From Burkholderiaceae bacterium (GTDB lineage: Bacteria; Pseudomonadota; Gammaproteobacteria; Burkholderiales; Burkholderiaceae_C), in NCBI GenBank assembly GCA_013360485.1, contig JABWBN010000020.1:1-32765 (forward strand): a stretch of 32,765 nt of DNA, given 5' to 3'. The number at the start of each line of letters is the position of its first letter. The stretch's first letter is position 1. The translations under genes were made by a program, and so were the position numbers. The notes below the pieces were generated by a model. That model was not told where the DNA came from, searched no databases, and saw only the letters and a list, made by a program, of their open reading frames with translations. Positions 1 through 9,698 of the stretch are shown piece by piece.

Positions 1-2
1 GC

Positions 3-1979
3 AGCGGCAGCACGTGGGCAGACGCCGGGAACGCACTCGGCACCGGCGCGTGGCGTGCCCTCGTGCGCCTGGCGGGCATGCCGGTGGACACCGCTCAGAA
101 CGTGCTCGACCTGGGCCGCGCCGTTGCCGGTTCGGCTTACATCGCCGGGACGGGCAAGGCACCGCCGCAGTGGCTGGAACTGCCCGACCGCACCAATGCG
201 GTGGGCACGAGCGAGCACCTGCTCGACCTGGCGCGCCGGACGAAACTGGGAAGGGCGATGGTCGATCCGATCAACCCGGACTTCGAGGGCGGCTATCTGC
301 AGGCCGCGGGCGGGGGGCTGGCTGCTTCGATGGCCCCCGGCACGTTGGCCCAGGCCACCAATCGCGCGCTGATCGGCATCGCATCGAACGTTGCGGGTAA
401 GGCGACCTTTGACGCAACGGGGTCACCCGAGTTGGCGATTGCCGCATCGCTGGCGCCCTCAGGCATGCAGGGTCTGGCCGAGGCTGGAGTGAAGCGCGCG
501 ATTCGCGGCGGCGAGCAGGGGCGGCGCGAAATGGAGCGCCGCGTCTACGAGCTCGAGCGGGCCGGGATTGCACAGCCGACCTTGGGCCTGGCGAGCGGCA
601 ACACCACCATCGGCGGTGCAGAGAACCTGCTGCAGAACACGCCCGGCGCCATCGGTGTCATGGGCCGCGCTCGGCAGGCCGCTATCGACGGGTTGCGCAT
701 GACTGCGGAGAACGCCGCGGAGAACGCTTCAACGGTGCGCGGCGCGTTGCCGGCCGGACAGCAGATTCAGGCCGGGATAGGCGAGTTCAAGGATGCCTTC
801 AAGGCGCGGCAGGCCCAGCTCTATGACCGCGTGGAGCAGACGGTGGGCAGCCAGTTCCCCACCAAGGTGGACACCACGCGCGCGACGCTGGAGCGGCTGA
901 ACGCCGACATCCCGGGTGCGCCGCAGTTGTCGCGGTTCTTCAAGAACTCTCGCATTCAGGCGCTCGAGGAAGCCGTGCGCCAGGATGTGGCCGGCGATCC
1001 GCCCCGTCCGGCTGTGGTGAGCACGGTTGTCGGCGCAGACGGCCGCCCGTTGGTGCTGTCACCGGCCGAGCCAGGCAATCAGGGCACCGGACGCCTTCCT
1101 TTCGAGGCGATCAAGAAGACGCGCACGCTGGTTGGCAACGAGCTGGCGGATAGCTCGCTGCTGAGCGATGTCCCACGCTCGAAGTGGTCTCCGCTGTATG
1201 CGGCGCTGTCCGACGACATGCGGGCGGCTGCTCAGAACGCCGGACCGGCCGCGGAGCGAGCCTACAGCCGGGCGAACGACCACACCCGTGCCGGCATGGA
1301 GCGCCTGGGGACGCTGCGGCCCTTCGCCGACAAGGCCGCACCAGAACAGGCGTTCACGTCGCTGGTGGCGAACGCTCGGGAGAATGTGTCGGTGCTGCAG
1401 GCGGTCAAGAAGTCGCTGTCCGAGGGCGCGCGCGGCACGGTGGCCGGGACGGTGATCGAGCGCCTGGGCCGTGCGACCCCGGGCCAGCAGAATGAGCTTG
1501 GCGACTCCTGGTCGGCCGACCGCTTCCTGACGAACTGGAACACGCTCAAGCCCGAAGCGCGGCGCGAGCTGTTCAGCGGCTTCAACAACGCCGATCAGGT
1601 GCGACAGGACGTGGAGGCTGTGGCGCGGGCTGCCGCGCTGATGCGCACGAACTCCCGCATCTGGGCGAACCCCAGCGGCACTGCCGCGAACGCCGCGGCG
1701 CGGACACTGATGCTTGGCGCCCCGGCCGCAGCGCTGGTCAACCCGTGGGCCCCTCTGGCCGTCGCGGCGGGCATGGGGACGGCCAACGTCGCAGCGCGCA
1801 CGCTGACCGGGCCGGCGGCCCGTCGCTTCGCGCTGGAAGGCGATGTGCGGCTGCCACTGCTTGCGCCGGCAGTGACGATGGGCCTGCAGGGCGGTGGGTT
1901 GCTGTCCGGTATGCCGCTGCACGACGCCGACGCACGCCAGCAGCAGGGCGCGGGGCTGCTCGATTCGCTGCGCTGGTGA
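3..1979 (+). CDS. Phage virion/ejection-like large structural protein, 5' truncated by the window start
   Basis: Frame is open from base 3 to the TGA at 1977-1979 (ORF track starts at GTG 63, but in-frame codons SGSTWADAGNALGTGAWRALVRLAGMP precede it). Ala/Gly-rich, long helical composition with hydrophobic C-terminal segments; followed by a DUF5681-type gene. Confidence 0.5.
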   Translation, partial: SGSTWADAGNALGTGAWRALVRLAGMPVDTAQNVLDLGRAVAGSAYIAGTGKAPPQWLELPDRTNAVGTSEHLLDLARRTKLGRAMVDPINPDFEGGYLQAAGGGLAASMAPGTLAQATNRALIGIASNVAGKATFDATGSPELAIAASLAPSGMQGLAEAGVKRAIRGGEQGRREMERRVYELERAGIAQPTLGLASGNTTIGGAENLLQNTPGAIGVMGRARQAAIDGLRMTAENAAENASTVRGALPAGQQIQAGIGEFKDAFKARQAQLYDRVEQTVGSQFPTKVDTTRATLERLNADIPGAPQLSRFFKNSRIQALEEAVRQDVAGDPPRPAVVSTVVGADGRPLVLSPAEPGNQGTGRLPFEAIKKTRTLVGNELADSSLLSDVPRSKWSPLYAALSDDMRAAAQNAGPAAERAYSRANDHTRAGMERLGTLRPFADKAAPEQAFTSLVANARENVSVLQAVKKSLSEGARGTVAGTVIERLGRATPGQQNELGDSWSADRFLTNWNTLKPEARRELFSGFNNADQVRQDVEAVARAAALMRTNSRIWANPSGTAANAAARTLMLGAPAAALVNPWAPLAVAAGMGTANVAARTLTGPAARRFALEGDVRLPLLAPAVTMGLQGGGLLSGMPLHDADARQQQGAGLLDSLRW

Positions 1980-1982
1980 TCG

Positions 1983-2066
1983 TTACCTGAAGATCATCGC
2001 GAGCACCGCGAACACCGCCAGGCCGAGCAGCAGCACAACGCCAACGATGCCACCCAGCACCGCCAT
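1983..2066 (-). CDS. Putative 27-aa single-span membrane microprotein MAVLGGIVGVVLLLGLAVFAVLAMIFR
   Basis: Read by eye on the minus strand: ATG at 2066-2064, TAA at 1985-1983, purine-rich Shine-Dalgarno-like GGAAGGGGA just upstream. Below the ORF-track length cutoff. Confidence 0.4.
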   Translation of the reverse strand: MAVLGGIVGVVLLLGLAVFAVLAMIFR

Positions 2067-2242
2067 AGCGTCCCCTTCCGACGATCCGTGCCGGGGGTCG
2101 CGTCCATGCAAAGGCGTTCCGGGTTCCGGGTCGAAGAACCGCATGTTGTGCACTCCGCAGATCGAGAGCCCAGATGATGCGCCCAGGTGGCGACTTCAAC
2201 AACGCTTCGCGCGGTGCGCAGTGCCGCAGCAGAGGGGCAGCA

Positions 2243-2668
2243 GTGACCAAGAGATCCAACCTGAACCCATGGAAGCCCGGTCAGTCGGGCAACCCTGCCG
2301 GGCCGAAGCCTGGCACCAGCCCTGGGGCCAAGCTGCGCGCGGCCATCGCGAACGATCTGCCCGACATCATCGCCAAGCTGGTGCAACAGGCGAAGGCGGG
2401 GGACGCCACGGCGGCGCGCCTGCTGATCGAGCGTGTGCTCCCGCCTGTCAAGGCGGCGGAGCAACCTGTGCCCATCGCGATGCCTGCTGATGGAACGCTG
2501 GCCGAGCGTGGCCGCGCCGTGTTGGCAGCCACTGCCGCTGGTGCGCTGGCTCCTGGCCAAGCCGCACAGATGCTGAGTGCCCTCGGAGCGCTGGGCGAGC
2601 TGGTGAAGACGGACGAACTGGCGGCGCGTGTTGCCGCGCTGGAGGAACGCAATGGCGACAGGCCTTGA
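2243..2668 (+). CDS. DUF5681 domain-containing phage-associated protein
   Basis: ORF 2174..2668, likely start GTG 2243 (VTKRSNLNPWKPGQSGNPAGPKPGTSPGAKLR); the KPGQSGNPAG signature is typical of DUF5681. Confidence 0.65.
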   Translation: MTKRSNLNPWKPGQSGNPAGPKPGTSPGAKLRAAIANDLPDIIAKLVQQAKAGDATAARLLIERVLPPVKAAEQPVPIAMPADGTLAERGRAVLAATAAGALAPGQAAQMLSALGALGELVKTDELAARVAALEERNGDRP

Positions 2669-2921
2669 TGCTCGCGTGCGCAAGCTGGAGGAGGCCCAGC
2701 CGGCCGCCGACGGACCCCGACTGATCGTGCTGGTCGCGATGCTTCGACGGGGGGCGAGCCCGGCCACGCTGCGGCGGCTGTCCATACTGGGGACCATCGT
2801 GGAGCGCACGCCCGACGAATCCGATGACGACTTCCGGGTGCGGGCTGAAGCCTACGCCGCGAGCCGAAATCCGAATGGCGCCACGCTGGCGGCGGCACTG
2901 GTGGACAGGGCGCCCGAATAG
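2652..2921 (+). CDS. Small hypothetical protein, phage-associated, overlapping the DUF5681 gene
   Basis: ATG at 2652 inside the 3' end of the preceding gene; MATGLDARVRKLEEAQPAADGPRLIVLVAMLRRG... Confidence 0.5.
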   Translation: MATGLDARVRKLEEAQPAADGPRLIVLVAMLRRGASPATLRRLSILGTIVERTPDESDDDFRVRAEAYAASRNPNGATLAAALVDRAPE

Positions 2922-3090
2922 GTCCCCGGATTCTGCTCGGGCTGGCCCTCGTTCGGCCCCGCCTGGTCGCCGCGCCGCAGGGGGTATTGCTGGCCCCAAA
3001 AGGAGTTGGCCGCGGAGGTCGGTGGATGTGCGGCATGGGTGCGCGGGTTAACCCTCGACTTCCCGTCTTCCCCGGCTGTTGCCGGCCCCG

Positions 3091-3193
3091 GATTCGCAGC
3101 GATTCGCAGAAATTCGCAGCGATTCGCAGAGCGCGAAATCGGCCGCCAGCCCAGCAACGGCGCGGGTTTTCGCAGGATTCGCAGGATTCGCAG
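3091..3193 (+). repeat. Iteron-like short direct repeats, seven copies of TTCGCAG in two clusters
   Basis: gattcgcagc gattcgcaga aattcgcagc gattcgcaga (3091-3130, 10-bp period) and ttttcgcag gattcgcag gattcgcag (3167-3193, 9-bp period). Confidence 0.85.
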
Positions 3194-3274
3194 TGGGTAC
3201 CCTGGGGGGGCACCATTTCGGGCCGACCGGGCATCGGCCCGGATGACGCCGCCGGCCGACAAGCGGCTACCGTC

Positions 3275-3294
3275 TGGGGGCAACTTTGGGGGCA
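3275..3294 (+). repeat. 12-bp-period direct repeat TGGGGGCA-N4-TGGGGGCA
   Basis: tgggggcaactttgggggca; compare 29737-29760 beside the integrase. Confidence 0.75.
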
Positions 3295-3387
3295 GGTGAA
3301 TGATGCGGCCGAACGTGAATCGTTGTCCGACAACAACTTGCGCGCGACATTGTGACCCTGCACCGCCACCACGAGTCCAGTCGAGAT

Positions 3388-3417
3388 GCGGCGCCTTCGG
3401 GCGCCGCTGTTGTTTTG
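3388..3417 (+). terminator. Rho-independent terminator
   Basis: GCGGCGCC-TTCG-GGCGCCGC (8-bp perfect stem, UUCG tetraloop, 3388-3407) followed by TGTTGTTTTG. Confidence 0.8.
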
Positions 3418-3466
3418 CATTGCCGTGATCTGCATGCCGCGACGGCGGCGCGCATGTATGTCCGCA

Positions 3467-4081
3467 TCACGACACGTCATCCTCGCCGATGATGATGCGG
3501 TTGTCGCTCAAGTACCGGTGTGGCGGTACCTCGAGGTTGGTCGGCGCCGGCATGTTGTGATAGACGCGACCGGCGCCGTCGAAGAGTGACCCGTGGCAGG
3601 GGCAGAAGTAGCCGCCGGGCCAGTCGGATGGCACGCTCGGGTTGGGGCTGCCCTGCGCCACAGCGGTCGGCGAGCAGCCCAGGTGGGTGCAGATGCCGAC
3701 GGCGACAAACACGTCAGGGCGTGCCGAGCGGGTGGCGTTCTGGGCATAGCCAGGTTGCTGTTCGCGGCTCGACAGCGGATCGGCCAGCGCCGCATCGTGG
3801 CCGCCCAACGCGGCCAGCATCTGTGGCGTGCGGCGCACGATCCACACTGGCTTCCCGCGCCATTCGACAGTCTTCATCTCACCCGGCGCGAGGTCGGTGA
3901 TGTCCACCTCGACCGCCGCACCCATGGCCCGGGCCCGTTCACTGGGTGTGAACGACGCGACGAATGGCACTGCGGTGCCGGTGGCGGCCACGCCAGCGGC
4001 TACGCCCGTGGCCATCAGCCACGTGCGGCGCTCGGGATCGTCCGGGAGCAGCAATGGTTGCGCGGTGTGTGTGTGACTCAT
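3467..4081 (-). CDS. petA: Ubiquinol-cytochrome c reductase Rieske iron-sulfur subunit
   Basis: MSHTHTAQPLLLPDDPERRTWL...; TAT-like N-terminal region and TM; Rieske motifs CTHLGCSP and CPCHGS. Confidence 0.9.
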   Translation of the reverse strand: MSHTHTAQPLLLPDDPERRTWLMATGVAAGVAATGTAVPFVASFTPSERARAMGAAVEVDITDLAPGEMKTVEWRGKPVWIVRRTPQMLAALGGHDAALADPLSSREQQPGYAQNATRSARPDVFVAVGICTHLGCSPTAVAQGSPNPSVPSDWPGGYFCPCHGSLFDGAGRVYHNMPAPTNLEVPPHRYLSDNRIIIGEDDVS

Positions 4082-4115
4082 GGGCCTCTCCGGTTGATGG
4101 TCTGCATCCGTGCCC

Positions 4116-4133
4116 AAGCATTCGGCGTGCCAG
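4116..4133 (-). promoter_or_regulatory. Candidate sigma-54 (-24/-12) promoter for petA
   Basis: Minus strand CTGGCACGCCGAATGCTT: GG-N10-GC spacing, one mismatch to YTGGCACG-N4-TTGC; lies ~35 bp upstream of the petA ATG. Confidence 0.6.
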
Positions 4134-4243
4134 GGGCCGCGCGGGACAGCCTCTCGATGCGAGCGGGGGCGATGGTGCGCCTTTTCCGGGTGGCTGGCTC
4201 GGCAATGGCCCAGGACAGACGACGTGGCCTCCAGACTCGGCGA

Positions 4244-4296
4244 TGCCAAGATTGACAGTGAAAGTGCCATGCTGGCGCCACAGTGCCAAAATGGCA
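4244..4296. promoter_or_regulatory. Candidate EBP upstream activating sites (dyads)
   Basis: TGCCAtgcTGGCG (4265-4277) and TGCCAaaaTGGCA (4284-4296), starts 19 bp apart, sharing perfect GCCA-N3-TGGC; weaker TGCCAagatTGACA at 4244-4257. Confidence 0.5.
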
Positions 4297-4411
4297 GCAT
4301 CGTCGGCGAGACTGTTGCACCACTGGCGGGGTGGGCATCGTCGGTGCCCGGGTCTGGCTCCATCGATGGTCGGGGCTTTGCCCGCCCGCAAGTCCCGCAT
4401 TGGAGGTTGGC

Positions 4412-5833
<1,422 letters not shown>

Positions 5834-5905
5834 CGGGACTCACGGGGCTGAGGGCTTCGGCCGCGGGGGCGTACGCTGTGGCTGCGGTGGCCGATGACCC
5901 GCTGC

Positions 5906-7594
5906 TCACATGCCAGCGTAATTCGGGCCGCCGCTACCTTCGGGAGTTACCCAGACGATGTTCTGGGTCGGGTCCTTGATGTCGCAGGTCTTGCAGTGCA
6001 CGCAGTTCTGTGCGTTGATCTGCAGGCGATCGCTGCCGTCGTCGTTCTTGACGAATTCGTAAACGCCAGCCGGGCAATAACGGCTTTCGGGGCCTGCGTA
6101 CTTGGCCAGGTTGAGATCGACCGGAACGCGCGCATCCTTGAGCGTCAGGTGCGCGGGCTGGTTTTCCTCGTGGTTGGTGTTGCTGATGAACACCGAGGAC
6201 AGGCGATCGAAGGTGATCGAGCCGTCGGGCTTCGGGTATTCGATCTTTTCGCACTCGCTGGCCGGCCGCAGCGCGAGGTGATCGGCGCGTTCACCATGCA
6301 ACGTCCACGGCGGCGCATTGACGCCCAGCTTGGGCAGCAGCCACTGTTCGATGCCGGTCATCACGTTGCCGATCAACTTGCCTTTCTTGAACCAGAGCTT
6401 GAAGTTCTTCGACCGCTCGAGCTCCTTGTACAGCCAACTGCGCTCGAAGGCCTGGGGATAGGCGCGCAGTTCGTCGTGGCTGCGTCCGGCGCCCAACGCT
6501 TCGAAGGCGGCCTCGGCAGCGAGCATGCCGGTCTTGATGGCGGCATGGCTGCCCTTGATGCGCGAGGCATTCAGGTAGCCCGCATCGCAGCCCACCAGCG
6601 CGCCGCCGGGAAACACCGTCTTGGGCAGCGCGTGCAGGCCGCCGTTGTTGATGGCACGCGCGCCGTACCCGATGCGCTTGCCACCCTCGAGCGTCTTGCG
6701 GATCGCCGGGTGCGTCTTCCAGCGCTGCATCTCCTCGAACGGGCTCATCCAGGGGTTCTGGTAGTCCAGACCGAGAACGAAGCCCAGCGTGACCTTGCCG
6801 CCTTCCAGGTGATAGAGGAACCCGCCGCCGAAGCTCTCGTCCTCGATCGGCCAGCCGGCGGTGTGGATGACCAGGCCTGGTTGTGCCTGTGCGGGGTCGA
6901 CCTCCCAGAGTTCCTTGATGCCGATGGCATAGCTTTGCGGATCACGCCCAGCATCGAGGCCGAACTTCGAAATGAGCTGCTTGCCCAGGTGCCCGCGCGC
7001 GCCTTCGGCGAACAGGGTGTACTTTCCGAGCAGTTCCATGCCGAGCTGGAACCCGTCATGAGGTTGTCCGTCACGGCCGATACCGAGGTTGCCGGTGGCC
7101 ACCCCGCGCACTGCCCCAGCGTCGTCGTAGAGCACCTCTGCTGCCGTGAACCCGGGGAACACCTCGACGCCCAACGCTTCGGCTTGTTCGCCCAGCCACT
7201 TCACCACGGCACCCAAGGCCACGACGTAGTTGCCGTGGTTGTGGAAGCACTCGGGCACCAACCAGGCCGGGGTGGTGGCCGTGCCGCCGTCGCCGCGCAG
7301 GAACAGCACGCGGTCATCGGTGACGGGCTGGTTCAGCGGTGCGCCGCGCTCCTTCCAATCCGGGAACAGCTCGTTCATGGCGATCGGGTCCATCACGGCC
7401 CCCGACAGCGTGTGCGCGCCAGGCTCCGAGCCTTTCTCGAGTACGACGACGGATACCTCACGACCGGCCTGAGCTGCCAGTTGCTTCAGTCGGATGGCCG
7501 CTGCCAGACCGGCCGGCCCGCCGCCCACGACGACCACGTCGTACTCCATCGACTCGCGCGGGCCGAACTGTTCGAGGATCTCCTGAGGCGTCAT
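5906..7594 (-). CDS. Electron transfer flavoprotein-ubiquinone oxidoreductase
   Basis: MTPQEILEQFGPRESMEYDVVVVGGGPAGLAAAIRLKQ...; C-terminal 4Fe-4S region YCPAGVYEFV...INAQNCVHCKTCDIKDPTQNIVWVTPEGSGGPNY. Confidence 0.95.
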   Translation of the reverse strand: MTPQEILEQFGPRESMEYDVVVVGGGPAGLAAAIRLKQLAAQAGREVSVVVLEKGSEPGAHTLSGAVMDPIAMNELFPDWKERGAPLNQPVTDDRVLFLRGDGGTATTPAWLVPECFHNHGNYVVALGAVVKWLGEQAEALGVEVFPGFTAAEVLYDDAGAVRGVATGNLGIGRDGQPHDGFQLGMELLGKYTLFAEGARGHLGKQLISKFGLDAGRDPQSYAIGIKELWEVDPAQAQPGLVIHTAGWPIEDESFGGGFLYHLEGGKVTLGFVLGLDYQNPWMSPFEEMQRWKTHPAIRKTLEGGKRIGYGARAINNGGLHALPKTVFPGGALVGCDAGYLNASRIKGSHAAIKTGMLAAEAAFEALGAGRSHDELRAYPQAFERSWLYKELERSKNFKLWFKKGKLIGNVMTGIEQWLLPKLGVNAPPWTLHGERADHLALRPASECEKIEYPKPDGSITFDRLSSVFISNTNHEENQPAHLTLKDARVPVDLNLAKYAGPESRYCPAGVYEFVKNDDGSDRLQINAQNCVHCKTCDIKDPTQNIVWVTPEGSGGPNYAGM

Positions 7595-7781
7595 GGGATG
7601 GGTTCCGGCGGGGGGATGCGGGATTCTACGCGGGGACAGCAGAAAAGCGAACGATCGTGCTATTTTCTTCGTCACCCATGCGACACCTGCCACGCGCAGC
7701 GGCGCAATGCGCGCAGTGGCACGCGTGCTATCGTGCCGAAGTCGTGATCGAACCGGCCCCGCACATGGGGCGACCCGCACC

Positions 7782-8564
7782 ATGAGCTACCAAATCGATC
7801 TCTCCGGCCGTGTGGCCTTCGTCACCGGCGCATCCAGTGGCCTGGGAACGCAGTTCTCCCGTGTGCTCAGCCAGGCGGGGGCGGCCGTGGTGCTGGCTGC
7901 GCGGCGGATGGAGCGACTCAAGACACTGCGCGCAGAGATCGAGTCACAGGGTGGCGATGCCCATGTGGTCGAGCTCGACGTGACCGACCCGGACAGCATC
8001 AAGGCAGCGGTGGCCCATGCGGAAACCGAGATGGGCACGATCGATATCCTCGTCAACAACTCGGGCGTGAGTACCACCCAGAAGTTGGTCGACGTAACCC
8101 CTGACGACTACGACTTCGTGATGGGTACGAACACGCGCGGGGCGTTCTTCGTGGCGCAGGAGGTTGGCAAGCGCATGATCGCCCGTTCCCGCGGCGCGGC
8201 GCCAGGCACATTCACGGGCGGGCGCATCGTCAACGTGGCGTCGATGGCGGGCCTGCGCGTGATGAGCCAGATCGGCGTCTACGCGATGAGCAAGGCCGCG
8301 GTGGTGCACATGACCCGGGCCATGGCGCTCGAGTGGGGCCGCTACGGCATCAACGTCAATGCGTTGTGCCCCGGCTATATCGACACCGAGATCAATCACC
8401 ACCACTGGCAGACCGAAGCTGGCCAGAAGCTCATCAACATGCTGCCGCGCAAGCGGGTGGGCGAGCCGCGTGATCTCGACTCCGCCCTGCTGATGTTGTG
8501 CGCCAACGAAAGCCGCTTCATCAACGGTGCCGTGCTGGCGGCCGATGACGGCTTCGGTGTCTGA
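7782..8564 (+). CDS. SDR family NAD(P)-dependent oxidoreductase
   Basis: VTGASSGLG, NNSGV, YAMSK catalytic motif, CPGYIDTE. Confidence 0.92.
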   Translation: MSYQIDLSGRVAFVTGASSGLGTQFSRVLSQAGAAVVLAARRMERLKTLRAEIESQGGDAHVVELDVTDPDSIKAAVAHAETEMGTIDILVNNSGVSTTQKLVDVTPDDYDFVMGTNTRGAFFVAQEVGKRMIARSRGAAPGTFTGGRIVNVASMAGLRVMSQIGVYAMSKAAVVHMTRAMALEWGRYGINVNALCPGYIDTEINHHHWQTEAGQKLINMLPRKRVGEPRDLDSALLMLCANESRFINGAVLAADDGFGV

Positions 8565-8582
8565 CCACCGCGGATCCCTCGC

Positions 8583-9245
8583 GTGCGTGCATTGACGCCG
8601 CTCGAGGCCCGGGTGCTGGGCGTGCTGGTGGAGAAGCAGGCCACCGTGCCCGACACCTACCCGCTGTCGCTCAACGCCCTGGTGGCCGGGTGCAATCAGA
8701 AGACGGCACGCGAGCCGGTGATCCAGGCCACCGATGCAGAGGTTCTGACCGCCGTAGACGGCCTGAAGTCGCTCAGCCTGGTGTTTGAAGGCAGCGGCAG
8801 CCGCGTCACCCGCTACGAGCACAACGCGGGGCGCATGCTGGGCGCGCCCAGCCAGTCGGTGGCACTGCTGGCCGTGCTGATGTTGCGCGGGCCCCAGACC
8901 GCCGCCGAGCTGCGCGCCAACTGCGAACGTCTGCATCGATTTGCCGACGTCTCCTCGGTGGAGGCCTTCCTCGACGAGCTTGCCACAAAGGCCACGCCGC
9001 GCGTGGTGAAGCTGGCGCGCTCGCCGGGCGAACGAGAGGCGCGCTGGGCGCAGCTGCTGACCGGCGAGCCACCCGTGCCGACTGCGCGCGAGACGGCGCC
9101 TGAACTGGAAGTGCTGGCACAAAGCGTGACCGCCGGTGAAGTCGCCGCATTGAAGGCCGAGCAGGCGCGGCTGGCCGCCGAGGTGGCGCGCCTGCGCGCG
9201 CAGCTCGAACGCATGGCCGGCGAGCTCGGCATCACTCTCGATTGA
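8583..9245 (+). CDS. YceH/DUF480 family protein
   Basis: [43 protein letters not shown] signature. Confidence 0.85.
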   Translation: MRALTPLEARVLGVLVEKQATVPDTYPLSLNALVAGCNQKTAREPVIQATDAEVLTAVDGLKSLSLVFEGSGSRVTRYEHNAGRMLGAPSQSVALLAVLMLRGPQTAAELRANCERLHRFADVSSVEAFLDELATKATPRVVKLARSPGEREARWAQLLTGEPPVPTARETAPELEVLAQSVTAGEVAALKAEQARLAAEVARLRAQLERMAGELGITLD

Positions 9246-9262
9246 CCCCTGGAACCGCGACG

Positions 9263-9682
9263 ATGCGCTTTGAACTGCCCGAAAACCGCAAGCTCGTGCA
9301 CGACATGGTGATCCCCATTCGCTGGGGCGACATGGACGCCATGGGCCATGTCAACAACACCGTCTACTTCCGCTACTTCGAGACGATTCGCATCGATTGG
9401 CTGCAGCATATCGGCGGCCCGCCAGACCCCAACGGCACCGGCCCGGTGATCGTCAACGCCTTCTGCAACTTCCTCAAGCAGCTCGAGTACCCGGGCAATG
9501 TACGGGCGCGCCAGTACGTGGCGCATCCTGGTCGCACGAGCTTCGAAACCTACATCACTCTGGAGCGCACCGACGACCCTGGCGTGGTCTATGCCAATGG
9601 CGGGGCCAAAGTCGTGTGGGTCGACTTCAAGGCCCAGAAGTCGGCGCCGTTGCCCGACTGGTTGCGCGCCATCGTCGCATGA
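9263..9682 (+). CDS. Acyl-CoA thioesterase, hotdog fold (4HBT-like)
   Basis: IRWGDMDAMGHVNNTVYFRYFETIRIDWL. Confidence 0.85.
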   Translation: MRFELPENRKLVHDMVIPIRWGDMDAMGHVNNTVYFRYFETIRIDWLQHIGGPPDPNGTGPVIVNAFCNFLKQLEYPGNVRARQYVAHPGRTSFETYITLERTDDPGVVYANGGAKVVWVDFKAQKSAPLPDWLRAIVA

Positions 9683-9698
9683 ACCGGTGGGTGGCATC

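Noticed and set aside
3091-3193. CRISPR array
   Set aside because: Repeat units of 9-10 bp without unique spacers of CRISPR size, and no cas genes.
2987-3355. 122-aa + ORF through the repeat region
   Set aside because: Low-complexity translation produced by the TTCGCAG repeats (FSQDSQDSQ); no ribosome site or recognisable family, better treated as non-coding.
5894-7747. 617-aa ORF on + strand opposite ETF-QO
   Set aside because: Mirror-frame ORF of high-GC coding DNA; the minus strand encodes an unmistakable ETF-QO with Fe-S motif.
7944-9122. 392-aa minus ORF opposite SDR/YceH genes
   Set aside because: His/Arg/Gln-rich antisense composition typical of spurious high-GC ORFs; the + strand genes have clear family motifs.
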